Below are positions 8,316 to 17,222 of a stretch of DNA of 64,000 nucleotides, piece after piece. The number at the start of each line of letters is the position of its first letter. The stretch's first letter is position 1. Source of the stretch: JALZKA01 sp963786495 (lineage in GTDB: Bacteria; Actinomycetota; Thermoleophilia; Solirubrobacterales; 70-9); NCBI GenBank assembly GCA_963786495.1, contig CAWAZL010000010.1, forward strand, positions 62,001 through 126,000, read 5' to 3'. The position numbers and the translations under genes are program-made. The notes beneath the pieces were generated by a model. The model searched no databases, was not told the DNA's origin, and saw nothing but the letters and a program-made list of their open reading frames with translations.

Positions 8316-8975
8316 TCATGCCCGCGGTATCTGCCTGAGCACCGTCAGCGCCACGAGATAAGACACGACGCCCGCGATGAAGGCGAGCCCCGCCACCTGC
8401 TCGATCATCACAAGGCTGCGCGCGAATGGCTCGACCGGCACGACGTCGCTCAAGCCGGTGCTCGACAGTACGGTGAAGCTCAGGAACAGGAGCTCCATCC
8501 ACGACCGCTCGCCTGACGCATCGATCGCGGCCGTGAAGCTGCCCGGCTCGATCGCCTGACAGACGGTGAACGTGTAGGCGAACGCCCAGGCGACGAGGGT
8601 GAAGATCGCGCCGACCGCGAACAGCTCGTCGCGCGTAACCACATGGTCGTCGGTGATCTGCTTGATCAGCGCGCCGGCGGCGTAGAAGTAAAGGACCGCC
8701 TCGAACGCCGACGAGTAGGGGAGGAGGGCGTCGTCACCGGTCACCGCCTGGATCAGGAGCAGGATCGTGGCCGGGATCCCGACCAGGATGGCGATCCCGG
8801 TCAACGCCGGCGTGGCCCGGACCGCAACGACCACCAGGCCCAGCACCGCGATGCCGAAGAGGCTGAAGAGGGCCCGCCCGGCGTCGCTTCCCTCCATGAA
8901 CGGATAGAGCAGGACGCCGGCGAGCTGCGCTCCAAGAAGCACCGCGCTCGGTTCCCGCCTCACAAATGACGCCAC
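8316..8975 (-). CDS. Ion-channel-family membrane protein with altered selectivity filter
   Basis: A 219-residue membrane protein. GTG at 8975 was chosen because the hydrophobic region begins soon after; the open frame continues upstream across the divergent promoter region and is unlikely to be translated there. It has about six hydrophobic segments and ends with a pore-like unit LFLSFTVLSSTGLSDVVPVEPFARSLVMIEQVAGLAF, which aligns with the pore loop of two-TM K+ channels ('TLTTVGYGDxxPxTxxARxLAxxE'). The filter reads STGLSD instead of TVGYGD, so K+ selectivity is doubtful. Transcribed divergently from the ROK regulator. Confidence 0.7.
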   Translation of the reverse strand: MASFVRREPSAVLLGAQLAGVLLYPFMEGSDAGRALFSLFGIAVLGLVVVAVRATPALTGIAILVGIPATILLLIQAVTGDDALLPYSSAFEAVLYFYAAGALIKQITDDHVVTRDELFAVGAIFTLVAWAFAYTFTVCQAIEPGSFTAAIDASGERSWMELLFLSFTVLSSTGLSDVVPVEPFARSLVMIEQVAGLAFIAGVVSYLVALTVLRQIPRA

Positions 8976-9131
8976 GGCGGGATCGTAAGAGCAAGGCCGG
9001 ATCGCATCGGCGACCTGCGCCCGAATCGGACTATGGCATCGAGGGTTGGCCAAATCCTTGCGTGCGCCGCCTGCGATAGACCGAAACTCGCACATAACTG
9101 GACGGGTAATGAGGAATTTTTGCGTAAAGCC

Positions 9132-9161
9132 TTGACAAATGTCCCGGAGTGTGAAACGAAT
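9132..9161 (+). promoter_or_regulatory. Candidate promoter of the ROK regulator gene
   Basis: A perfect TTGACA -35 at 9132-9137 with a weak -10 (ACGAAT, 9156-9161) 18 nt downstream. Transcription would begin around 9168-9169, coinciding with an ATG at 9169. The -35-to-ATG distance (37 nt) nearly equals that of the stronger leaderless promoter at 34137. Confidence 0.45.
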
Positions 9162-9168
9162 GCGACAG

Positions 9169-10371
9169 ATGAGTTCGAGGAGGAGCGGCTCACTCGCCTC
9201 CCTGAGGGAAGGCAACCGTCGGTTGGTAGTCGAAGCGCTGCGTGAACGCGGCCTCGCCAGCCGGGCGGAGCTTGCGCGCGCGACCGAGCTGTCGCGCTCG
9301 ACGATCTCGACCATCGTCGGCGACCTGATGGAGGCGGGCCTGGTGGTGGAGCGCGACGGCCAGCCCAACGGCGAGGCTCACGCAGGGCGCCCCGGCGTGA
9401 TGGTCGCCCTCGACCCGTCCGCGGGCCTCGCGCTCGCGATCGACTTCGGACACCGTCACCTGCGGGTCGCCGTCTCGGACCTCTCGCACACCGTCCTTGC
9501 GGAGCGCTGGCGCGAGCTCGACGTCGATCAGTCCGCAAGTGAAGGCCTGGCGGAGGCCGGCAAGTTCGTCGACGAGGTCTTGGCCGAGGCCAGCGTCGAG
9601 CGGAGCCGGGTAATCGGAGCGGTGATGGGCCTCCCGGCGCCGATCAATCGCCTCACGGGGACGGTCTGGGACTCGTCGATCCTTCCCGGCTGGGTCGGCA
9701 TCGACGCGGCGGCGGAGGCCAGCTCCCGGCTCAACCTTCCCGTCGTCGTCGAGAACGACGCCAACCTGGGTGCGCTCGCCGAGCTCACATGGGGCGCGGC
9801 GAAGGGCCGCTCCGAGGTCGCATACCTCAAGGTCGCCTCCGGTGTCGGCGGCGGCCTCATCTCGGGCGGGCGCCTCTCCCACGGCGTCGGCGGAACCGCG
9901 GGCGAGATCGGCCACACCATCGTGGACCAGGACGGGCCCGTCTGCCGCTGCGGCAACCACGGCTGCCTCGAGACCCTCGCCTCGGCTCGCGCCGTCGCGA
10001 ACCTCCTGTCTCAGAGCAGGCGCGAGCAGATCTCGACGCGGCGGATGCTCGAGCTCTCGGAAGCAGGCGATGCGGCGACGCGGCGCCTCATCGGCGACGC
10101 GGGACGCGCCCTCGGCGTTGCCGTCGCGAACCTGTGCAACATCGTCAACCCCGAGACCGTCGTGATCGGCGGCGACATGGCGCTCGCCGGCGACGTGCTG
10201 CTCGACCCCGTGCGCGAGGTCGTCCGCCGCAACGCGATTCCCTCGGCCGCCGCCGACACCGAGATCGTCGCCGGCGTTCTGGGCGAGCGCGCGGAGATGC
10301 TCGGCGCCCTCGCGCTGGTGATGCACGAATCCGAGCGCTTCGCAGCCCCCGGCCTCAAGGCGGCCGCATGA
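9169..10371 (+). CDS. ROK family transcriptional regulator (XylR-like)
   Basis: A 400-residue repressor with an N-terminal winged HTH (LREGNRRLVVEALRERGLASRAELARATELSRSTISTIVGDL) and a C-terminal sugar-kinase-like ROK domain: LALAIDFGHRHLRVAV, VVVENDANLGALAE, the glycine-rich KVASGVGGGLISGG, GTAGEIGHTIV and the zinc motif CRCGNHGCLE. The Asp and Glu near END and the HTH are intact. ATG 9169 is preferred because the candidate promoter puts the transcript start there; ATG 9139 is the alternative and adds 10 residues. It lies 43 nt before xylF in the same direction, so it probably controls and is co-transcribed with the sugar transporter. Confidence 0.85.
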   Translation: MSSRRSGSLASLREGNRRLVVEALRERGLASRAELARATELSRSTISTIVGDLMEAGLVVERDGQPNGEAHAGRPGVMVALDPSAGLALAIDFGHRHLRVAVSDLSHTVLAERWRELDVDQSASEGLAEAGKFVDEVLAEASVERSRVIGAVMGLPAPINRLTGTVWDSSILPGWVGIDAAAEASSRLNLPVVVENDANLGALAELTWGAAKGRSEVAYLKVASGVGGGLISGGRLSHGVGGTAGEIGHTIVDQDGPVCRCGNHGCLETLASARAVANLLSQSRREQISTRRMLELSEAGDAATRRLIGDAGRALGVAVANLCNIVNPETVVIGGDMALAGDVLLDPVREVVRRNAIPSAAADTEIVAGVLGERAEMLGALALVMHESERFAAPGLKAAA

Positions 10372-10414
10372 ACTTGCCATGCAAGAAAACAAACCCCAAA
10401 ACGAAGGGAGTCCC

Positions 10415-11516
10415 ATGAGGACGCAGATGCGCTCGCTGCTTGTGGCCCTCGCCGCGCTGTGTGCAGCGCTGGCGATCGGCGCCTGCGGCGATGATGACGA
10501 CGACGGAGGAGACTCCGGCGGCGAAGAAGGCGGAGGCGGATCGATCGCCTTCCTGTTGCCAGAGTCCCAGACCGCGCGATACGAGGCGCTCGACAAGCCG
10601 CTTGTTCGAGGCGAAGGTCGAGGAGCTCTGCCCGGACTGTGACGTTCTTTACCAGAACGCCGATCAGGACCCGGCGAAGCAGCAGCAGCAGGTCGAAGCA
10701 GCGATCACCGAGGACGTTGACGTTTTGGTCCTCGACCCGGTCGACTCGACTACGGCCGGCTCGCTCGCAACGCGGGCACAGGATGCCGGTATCCCCGTCA
10801 TCTCGTACGACCGGCTCATCCTCGATGCCGATCTCGACTACTACGTCCAGTTCGACAGCGTCGAGGTAGGACGCCAGCAGGCAACGGCTCTGACCGAAGA
10901 GCTCGACGGAGAAGGCCCGATCGTGAAGATCAACGGCGACCCCAAGGACAACAACGCCGCCCTGTTCAAGGAAGGCTCCAACGAGGTCTTCGAGGAAGAG
11001 GGCGTCGAGATCGCCGAGGAGGTCGACACTCCGGACTGGCTGCCCGAGAACGCGCAGCAGGAGATGGAGGCAATGATCACCTCGGTTGGCGCCGACGAGA
11101 TCGCCGGCGTTTACGCCGCGAACGACGGCACCGCGGGTGGCGCCATCGCCGCGATGAAGGCCAACGGAATGGATCCGACCGAGATCCCCGTCACGGGCCA
11201 GGACGCTGAGCTGACCGCTGTCCAGCGGATCATCGCCGGCGAGCAGTTCATGACCGTCTACAAGCCGATTCAGCCGCTGGCGGAAGCCACGGCCGAGATC
11301 GCCGTAGCGGTCGCGAACGGTGAGGAGCCCCCGTCCGATCTCGTCAACAGTGAGACGGACAACGGCACCGAAGCGGTCCCGACGGCAAGCATCGACACGA
11401 TTGCCGTGACGGCAGACAACGTCGCGGACACGATCATCGCCGACGAGGTGTACCCCGTCGACGAGATCTGCGCCGGCGAGTTCGCCAAGGCGTGCGGAGA
11501 AGCCGGAATCGAGTAG
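10415..11516 (+). CDS. xylF: Xylose-type ABC transporter substrate-binding lipoprotein (one frameshift)
   Basis: A periplasmic-binding-fold lipoprotein. An N-terminal signal peptide (MRTQMRSLLVALAALCAALA) ends at lipobox IGAC, followed by an acidic Asp/Gly/Glu-rich linker. The body matches XylF segment by segment: QQQQVEAAITEDVDVLVLDPV, ISYDRLILDADLDYYVQFDS, DNNAALFKEGSNEVF, DWLPENAQQEM, YAANDGTAGGAIAAMKANG, TGQDAELTAVQRIIAG and FMTVYKPIQPLAEATAEIAV. A one-base insertion near 10605 (between LDKPL and FEAKVEELC) splits the frame. AAGGGAG upstream supports ATG 10415. Xylose is the likely ligand by family; related sugars are possible. Confidence 0.87.
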
Positions 11517-11556
11517 TAATCCGGGTACCTGGACGCGTGAGGAGGAGACGAGAAGC

Positions 11557-12363
11557 ATGAGCGACACCACAGCTGGCGGAGCAACTGCCTCCCGTCCCCT
11601 CCTCGCGCTGAAGGGGATGTCCAAAAGCTTCGGCGCGGTCGAAGCAATGAAGCAAGTCGACCTGGAGGTTCGGCCCGGCGAGGTCATGGGCCTTCTGGGC
11701 GACAACGGCGCCGGCAAATCGACCCTGATCAAGGCGATCGCGGGCGTCCAGCCCGCGGACGAAGGTGAGGCCACGTTCGAGGGGCAAGCCGTCCGGCTCG
11801 ACTCGCCCCAGGCCGCAACCGAGCTCGGCATCGCGACCGTCTACCAGGACCTCGCCCTGTGCGAGAACCTCGACATCGTCGCGAACCTCTTCCTGGGCAA
11901 GGAGGCATCGAACGGCAATCCGTTCGTTCTCGACGAGACTTCCATGGAGCAGAAGACGTCCGAGCTGTTGGACTCGCTGGGCGTCACCACGATTCGGAGC
12001 GTTCGCACCGAGGTCGAGCGACTCTCCGGCGGCCAGCGCCAGGCCATCGCGATCGCGCGCTCCCTTCTGGGCGAGCCGAAGATGGTCCTCCTCGACGAGC
12101 CGACCGCTGCACTCGGCGTCGTCCAGACCGCCCACATCCTTGAGCTGATCGAACGCCTGAGAGACCGCGGTCTCGGCGTCATCGTCATCTCCCACAACCT
12201 TGCCGACGTCTTCAAGGTGGCCGACAGGGTCACCGTGCTGCGGCTGGGGCGCGTTGCCGGCACCTACAACATCGGTGATTCGAGCCAGGAGGAGATCGTC
12301 GCTGCGATCACCGGTGCCGAGTTCGGCAACGGAGAGCGCCCGACCGAGGAGGCGCCACTGTGA
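11557..12363 (+). CDS. xylG: Sugar ABC transporter ATP-binding protein (single cassette)
   Basis: A 268-residue ABC ATPase: Walker A GDNGAGKSTL near residue 48, Q-loop TVYQDLALCENLD, signature LSGGQRQAIAIAR, Walker B MVLLDEPTAALG and switch His in VIVISHN. Unlike E. coli XylG/RbsA (about 500 residues, two cassettes), it has one cassette and must dimerise, as in the FrcA-type carbohydrate importers. A GGAGGAGACG ribosome-binding site precedes the ATG, and the stop overlaps the permease GTG start by 4 nt. The gene symbol is by operon context. Confidence 0.85.
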   Translation: MSDTTAGGATASRPLLALKGMSKSFGAVEAMKQVDLEVRPGEVMGLLGDNGAGKSTLIKAIAGVQPADEGEATFEGQAVRLDSPQAATELGIATVYQDLALCENLDIVANLFLGKEASNGNPFVLDETSMEQKTSELLDSLGVTTIRSVRTEVERLSGGQRQAIAIARSLLGEPKMVLLDEPTAALGVVQTAHILELIERLRDRGLGVIVISHNLADVFKVADRVTVLRLGRVAGTYNIGDSSQEEIVAAITGAEFGNGERPTEEAPL

Positions 12364-13574
12364 GCGCCGAGACCGAAACGGTCACGCCGGCGCCCGACGC
12401 CGAGATCGCGGAGCGCATCGCTCCCGGCGTCATGCTGCGCCGGCTCGCGCGCGGGGAGCTCGGCTCGATCCGCGTTCTCCTGGGCATCGCGGTCATCTGG
12501 ACGATCTTTCAAATCGCCAACGATCGGTTCCTCTCCGCGGGCAACCTCACGAACCTCTCGCTTCAGGTCGCCGCAGTCGCGACGATCTCGATCGGCGTCG
12601 TCCTCGTGCTCCTGCTCGGCGAGATTGACCTATCGGTCGGCGCCGTCAGCGGACTCGGGGCGGCCGTGATGGCGGTCCTGTCGGTCAAGGAAGGCCTCGA
12701 CCCTGGGCTCGCGATCCTGGCCGGCCTCGGCGTGGGCTGCGCGATCGGGATGTTCAACGGTTTCATGGTCACGACGTTCGGCATTCCGTCCTTCGTCGTC
12801 ACCTTGGCGGGCCTGCTCGCCTGGCAGGGCGCTCAATTAGCCGTACTGGGCGACACGGGATCGGTCAACCTGCCCGACTCGATCATCACCGACCTCACCT
12901 CGACCTTCTTCGACCCGGCGGTCGGCTGGGCCCTGGGCGCCGCTGCGACCGCCGCCTTCGCGGTGAGCCTCTTCATGGGCAGGTCGAAGCGCGTCTCCGC
13001 CGGCCTCGAGGCCGAGCCCGTGGCGGTCGTTGTCGCGCGGATCGTCCTGGTCGCCGTGGCGATTCTCGCGACGGTGTACGTGCTGAACGAAGACCGCGGC
13101 GTCCCGCTGGTGGTCGTCATCGTCGTGAGCCTCACCGTTCTCTTCACCTTCCTCACCGAGCGCACCCGGTGGGGCCGCCACGTCTTCGCCGTCGGCGGCA
13201 ACGAGGAAGCGGCGCGGCGCGCCGGCATCCGCGTCAACAGGATCAAGATGTCCGTCTTCGCCCTCGCCTCGACCCTGGCAGCAGCGGGCGGCGTGCTCGC
13301 GGCTTCGCGCCTGCTCTCGGTGAATCAACAGTCGGGCTCGGGCGACGTCCTGCTCCTCGCCATCGCGGGCCCGGTCATCGCCGGCACCTCGCTCTTCGGA
13401 GGCCGCGGCTTCATCTGGTCGGCGCTTTTGGGCGCACTCGTCATCGGGTCGATCTCGAACGGCATGGACCTGCTCGGACTCGACTCCGACATCAAGTTCA
13501 TGATCACCGGCGGCGTTCTGCTCCTGGCCGTGACGATCGACGCCGTGACCCGGCGCCAGCGCCAGTCCGCCTGA
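12360..13574 (+). CDS. xylH: Sugar ABC transporter permease
   Basis: A 404-residue inner-membrane permease of the ribose/xylose family with about ten membrane segments. Family landmarks are NLTNLSLQVAAVATISIGVVLVLLLGEIDLSVGAVSGLGAAV (the conserved GEIDLSVG), NGFMVTTFGIPSFVVTLAG, the cytoplasmic EAA-like GRHVFAVGGNEEAARRAGI, and GDVLLLAIAGPVIAGTSLFGGRG near the C-terminus. The length and an extra hydrophobic pair in the middle (around residues 180-260) resemble XylH. GTG start at 12360 is coupled to xylG. It ends 3 nt from the convergent histidine kinase gene. Confidence 0.88.
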   Translation: MSAETETVTPAPDAEIAERIAPGVMLRRLARGELGSIRVLLGIAVIWTIFQIANDRFLSAGNLTNLSLQVAAVATISIGVVLVLLLGEIDLSVGAVSGLGAAVMAVLSVKEGLDPGLAILAGLGVGCAIGMFNGFMVTTFGIPSFVVTLAGLLAWQGAQLAVLGDTGSVNLPDSIITDLTSTFFDPAVGWALGAAATAAFAVSLFMGRSKRVSAGLEAEPVAVVVARIVLVAVAILATVYVLNEDRGVPLVVVIVVSLTVLFTFLTERTRWGRHVFAVGGNEEAARRAGIRVNRIKMSVFALASTLAAAGGVLAASRLLSVNQQSGSGDVLLLAIAGPVIAGTSLFGGRGFIWSALLGALVIGSISNGMDLLGLDSDIKFMITGGVLLLAVTIDAVTRRQRQSA

Positions 13575-13577
13575 AGC

Positions 13578-15131
13578 TCAGCCGGTTGACACGGCGGACG
13601 GCTCGAATTCCGGCATCCGTATCGAAAAACGCGAGCCGTCGGTCGACGATTCGACCGAACAGCTGCCGGAGTGCGCACGTGCTACGGCATCAACCATGGC
13701 GAGTCCGAGACCCGTGCCACTAAGGCTCCGCTCGTGCGCAGAGTCGGCTCGGCCGAATCGCTCGAAAATCTGCTCGAGAGAGTCCGGCGGGATGCCACTC
13801 CCTCGATCGGCGACCTGGATGATCAGCGCTCCGCGGTCAAATCTCGATCCGAGCTCGATGGCTTGAGACCCGGTCGTGTGTTTGATGGCGTTCTCGATGA
13901 GGGCGTCGAGCGCCGCTGCCAGCGCGTCAGAGTCGGCGACCAGAGAGCCGGGAGCCAGGGATCCCAGTCGCCACGGGCGGGCAACCGTGTCGGACCAGCG
14001 CACGAAGCGATCCTCGAGGAAGGTCTCAGCGTCAAGCGGGCGAGGATCCATCAGCTCGGGCTGCTCGGTTCGAGCCATCATGAGCAAGCGTTCGATCATG
14101 CGGTCGATCCGCTCGAGCTCGTCGAGCGCAACCCCCAGCTCTGGGCGGCTGCCGGCGCGGCGAGCGTTGTCGAGGTGTCCGCGGGCGATCGTGACCGGAG
14201 TCCGCAACTCATGCGATACGTCTTCTAGAAAGCTCACCTGGCGCTCAAGTTGTTCAAGCGCCGTTTGGCGCCGATTGCGCTCAAGGTCTAGGTCCACGGC
14301 CCGGGCCCGGGCGGAGTCGATCCGGCGCATGCGGTCGGCCGCGAGCCGGCCAAGGAGGAGCACGAGGGGGAGAGGCGACAGCGCCATCAGTGGCGCTTCG
14401 ACGGCGAGGCCCGCAGCAAGGATCCCCACTGTGGTGAGCGCCAGATCGACGCCCCAGATCCGTAGCATCATGCGGACGTGCTCGCCCGGCACCGCCTTGA
14501 TCGAAAGCAATTCATGCACGCTCGCGGATGCGAAGTCCGCGAAGAGCTGGGCCACGAATGCGAACGCCAGGACCAAAGCGGTGCTTTCGGTTGCGTCGCC
14601 CGCCGCGAATGCAGTGAGCACAACGGCCGGGCCCAGCGAATGCATCGCGTCGCCAGCGCAAAAGACGACGCGGTCGAGCGCTTGGTCTCGCCTAGCGCGC
14701 GCTATGAGCGCAGCCAGGATGAAGCCGGCGAGAACCAACAACGGAACGTAGGGCGCGGGGGAGACCACGAACAACGGCACCAGGATGAGCTGAGTGGGGG
14801 TGAACGAGCCTCCCGCAATCGGGAACTCGACCAAGGCGGCGATAGCGAACGCGGGCACCATGGCGACGACGATTGGTTCGATGCCGGTCCCCGGCATCGC
14901 CGTGAGGGCAAGCGGGATCGCAATGAGCAGGAAGGCAGCGTTCATCCCGAGCTCGAGCCGCAGCTCGGATCCTCTGATTGGGCGCGAGCGTGCCAGCCTC
15001 CAGGCTTCCTCAGCGGGATCGTCGGGGGTTTTGTTCCCCTGCTCGGCGCTCGAGCGCGATGGAACAGTCAAGCCGGCGGCGGCGGTCAATTTCGCTTGTA
15101 CGGATCGATGTAGACGTCGTCGAGAATCCAT
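13578..15131 (-). CDS. Membrane sensor histidine kinase
   Basis: Up to 517 residues. The N-terminal part (about residues 60-270) is a block of seven or so hydrophobic segments with short loops (LLIAIPLALTAMP, IVVAMVPAFAIAALVEF, LILVPLFVVS, ALVLAFAFVAQLFADF), so sensing is in or near the membrane. It is followed by a coiled linker, the HisKA H-box FLEDVSHELRTPVTIARGHLDNARR, and HATPase boxes N (ALIENAIKHT), G1 (VADRGSGIPPDSLEQIFERFG) and G2 (GTGLGLAMVDAVARAHSG). The ATG at 15131 overlaps the upstream secreted-protein gene by 46 nt; a TTG at 15089 overlapping that gene's TGA is an alternative start. Partner is the OmpR-type regulator at 16409. Confidence 0.88.
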   Translation of the reverse strand: MDSRRRLHRSVQAKLTAAAGLTVPSRSSAEQGNKTPDDPAEEAWRLARSRPIRGSELRLELGMNAAFLLIAIPLALTAMPGTGIEPIVVAMVPAFAIAALVEFPIAGGSFTPTQLILVPLFVVSPAPYVPLLVLAGFILAALIARARRDQALDRVVFCAGDAMHSLGPAVVLTAFAAGDATESTALVLAFAFVAQLFADFASASVHELLSIKAVPGEHVRMMLRIWGVDLALTTVGILAAGLAVEAPLMALSPLPLVLLLGRLAADRMRRIDSARARAVDLDLERNRRQTALEQLERQVSFLEDVSHELRTPVTIARGHLDNARRAGSRPELGVALDELERIDRMIERLLMMARTEQPELMDPRPLDAETFLEDRFVRWSDTVARPWRLGSLAPGSLVADSDALAAALDALIENAIKHTTGSQAIELGSRFDRGALIIQVADRGSGIPPDSLEQIFERFGRADSAHERSLSGTGLGLAMVDAVARAHSGSCSVESSTDGSRFSIRMPEFEPSAVSTG

Positions 15132-16216
15132 GCGGTGGCTCCACCGTCCACGTAAAAGCGCAAGCGCAGGTCATGTACCCGCTCCTCCTTCGGGAGCGCA
15201 CCCTTCAGGAGCACCTTCCCGGAGATCCCCCAGCCCCGATAGCGGCTCTCGTGCTGTTCGTCGAGCTTCGTGACCTTTGGCTTTCCGTTCTTGTCCGTCC
15301 AGAGCGCGGCGACCTTGAGCCGAGAACCGGGACCGTTTGAGCGAGCCGTGAAGCGAACGTGCGGGTAGTAGCGATTGACGCACATCGCGGGTGACGTGAT
15401 CGAATCGCCCAGCGCGAGGCGAACCGCGCCGGAACTCTTCTCGCCACCGACCTCGAATGGGCTGCCCTCTGGGACCAACGCGGGCGCGCCCTCCGCGAGC
15501 CATGAGAGCGAACCCTCGAAGGCCCCACCGGGAACAGGGGCGTAGTAGTCGTTGTCGCCCCATGGCATGAAGACCTGGGAGACGTCGATGTCGCCGCACG
15601 ACGGGGCCGGGGCGTTCGAAACAAACACGTCGTCGAGGATCCAGCCGCCCGACCCCCCCTTGACCGAGAAACGCAGTGAAACGTCGCGCGCTTCACCTGC
15701 ATCGGGCACCGCACTCCGGAAGGCGAGTGGGCTCACAAGCGTCGCCTCGCCGAATTGATCGCTGTTCAGATCGGCGATCTCCGTCTGCTCGACCTTGCCA
15801 TCCTCCTTCGTCCAGATGGCCGACACCTTGAGATGCGAACCGCGCACCGGTGCTTGCGCGACGAAGCGAAGTGTCGGCGCGTAGTCGTTGATGCAGAATC
15901 TGAGTGAGGTGGCCGTGGCACCGCCGCCAAGGCGAAGGCTCGTCCCGCCCGGGCCGCTGATCGTGAACGGATCGGTCTCCGGGGCCGGCCCGGTGTCGCC
16001 GGAGGCAACCCACGTCTGCCCATCTTCGAACGAGCCCCCGGGGACCTGGGTGTAGCCGGCGTCATCTCCCCAAGCCTCGAATACCGGCGCGGCCTCATGA
16101 TCAGTGCATTCGGAGGCGGTCGCCGCCGCGCTCTGCGCCGGAAACGCGGCTAGCGCTGTTATTGCGATCGGGAGAAGGCGCCAGCCTCGCACCCGTCCGG
16201 GAACGGTCCAGTCCAT
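15086..16216 (-). CDS. Secreted protein with two tandem homologous domains
   Basis: A 376-residue protein. Its signal peptide (MDWTVPGRVRGWRLLPIAITALAAF, cleavage after AQSAAA) supports ATG 16216 over the longer frame. The mature part is a duplication of about 170 residues. Both halves contain FxxWGDxxxYxxVPGGxFE, a following W, C-(I/V)-N-x-YxPxxRFxA, SxLKVxAxWTxxxGK, and end WILDDVxx (ILDDVFVSN and ILDDVYIDP). Each half has two Cys that could pair. I do not recognise the family; the fold is probably a carbohydrate-binding-like beta-sandwich, which is inference. It sits between the regulator and the kinase, so it may act as an extracellular sensing partner. Confidence 0.75.
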   Translation of the reverse strand: MDWTVPGRVRGWRLLPIAITALAAFPAQSAAATASECTDHEAAPVFEAWGDDAGYTQVPGGSFEDGQTWVASGDTGPAPETDPFTISGPGGTSLRLGGGATATSLRFCINDYAPTLRFVAQAPVRGSHLKVSAIWTKEDGKVEQTEIADLNSDQFGEATLVSPLAFRSAVPDAGEARDVSLRFSVKGGSGGWILDDVFVSNAPAPSCGDIDVSQVFMPWGDNDYYAPVPGGAFEGSLSWLAEGAPALVPEGSPFEVGGEKSSGAVRLALGDSITSPAMCVNRYYPHVRFTARSNGPGSRLKVAALWTDKNGKPKVTKLDEQHESRYRGWGISGKVLLKGALPKEERVHDLRLRFYVDGGATAWILDDVYIDPYKRN

Positions 16217-16408
16217 ATGTATCCACCTAATCCCGGCGTCTTTCGACGCCAACTCACCGCCCGCATCAGTGCGTGGCGGACACGTCCAACTCCTCTTATC
16301 CCACCAGATTCTCCTGCTCTTCGGGTGGTCAAGGCAGGCCTATTACCGCGGTGGGGGATCGTGAATGTGTCCGTACCTACCTCATTTCGGGTAGGCGGAG
16401 ACTCCCCT
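16217..16408 (-). other. Leader/intergenic region with two stem-loops
   Basis: No gene is seen here. GGCGTC-TTTC-GACGCC (16235-16250) forms a 6-bp stem about 18 nt before the secreted protein start and could lie in its 5' leader. CCTACC/GGTAGG (16376-16395) forms another 14 nt after the response-regulator stop; it lacks a T tract on either strand, so termination is uncertain. Confidence 0.4.
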
Positions 16409-17068
16409 TCACGGCGAGAGGCTGTACCCCGAGGCCCTTACGGTTTCGATATGCGCCCCCGGTCCAAGCTTCTTGCGCAGACGGCGAATACAGACATCGA
16501 CGACGTTCGTTCCAGGGTCGAAGTCCATGCCCCACACCTCAGCCAGCAAGCGCTCGCGCGGGACGACCGAGCCCGCGTTCTCGACCAGGCATCGGAGCGT
16601 GCCGAACTCCCGCTCGGAGAGCTTTGCGACCACCTCGCCGAGCCGAGCTTCCCGGCGCATCAGGTCGAGCTCGAGCTTTCCGACCTTGATTGTCGATAGG
16701 TCAGGGCCGGCGAACGCTCGCAACTGGATCCGCACCCGCGCGAGGAACTCCTCGATCGCAAACGGCTTGGTCAGGTAGTCGGTCGCGCCGAGTTCGAAGC
16801 CGAGGAGCTTCATCGGCATCTCAGACCTTGCGGTCAAGAGCAGCACCGGCGTCTTCATCTTCGCCTTGCGGATGTCGCGGAGCACGGCGAGGCCGTTGGC
16901 ACCGGGCAGCATGATGTCCAAGACGATTAGATCGTGCCTGCCGCCAAGTGCGGCTTCACGGCCAGCAGGGCCGTCGTTCGCGGTCTCCAGCTCGATGCCC
17001 TCGGCCTCGAGAGCGTCACGCACGAAGTCGCGAATTCGAGGCTCGTCTTCGACCAGGAGAACTCGCAT
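16409..17068 (-). CDS. OmpR/PhoB-family response regulator
   Basis: 219 residues. The receiver domain has the acidic pair ED at residues 8-9, phospho-acceptor Asp51 in LIVLDIMLPGANG, the Thr of LLTARS and the Lys of DYLTKPF. The C-terminal winged helix contains LSEREFGTLRCLVENAG, RERLLAEVWG and the recognition/wing region NVVDVCIRRLRKKLG. It is first in the minus-strand unit regulator - secreted repeat protein - kinase, and it is divergent from the polysaccharide operon starting at 17223, so the 154-nt gap may hold its target sites. Confidence 0.92.
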   Translation of the reverse strand: MRVLLVEDEPRIRDFVRDALEAEGIELETANDGPAGREAALGGRHDLIVLDIMLPGANGLAVLRDIRKAKMKTPVLLLTARSEMPMKLLGFELGATDYLTKPFAIEEFLARVRIQLRAFAGPDLSTIKVGKLELDLMRREARLGEVVAKLSEREFGTLRCLVENAGSVVPRERLLAEVWGMDFDPGTNVVDVCIRRLRKKLGPGAHIETVRASGYSLSP

Positions 17069-17222
17069 TTTGGCTCGCCCCGCAAAGGGCTAGCGGCAGG
17101 TTATCTCCCCGATCGACAGAGCCGGTCGCCGACCCAGACGGCTGATGACATCTTCGTCATTTACAGCGGATTTCGGCTTTGGCGCATCTACTGTCGCCGC
17201 TCACGCGATCGAAGGAACCCAG

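Noticed and set aside
9190..10596. 468-residue minus-strand open frame opposite the ROK gene
   Set aside because: It is antisense to a gene with complete ROK motifs; its composition (Arg/His/Val/Asp-rich, no motifs) is that of a GC-rich shadow frame.
10011..11831. 606-residue minus-strand open frame opposite xylF/xylG
   Set aside because: Covers two well-supported plus-strand genes in an antisense frame and has no recognisable domain.
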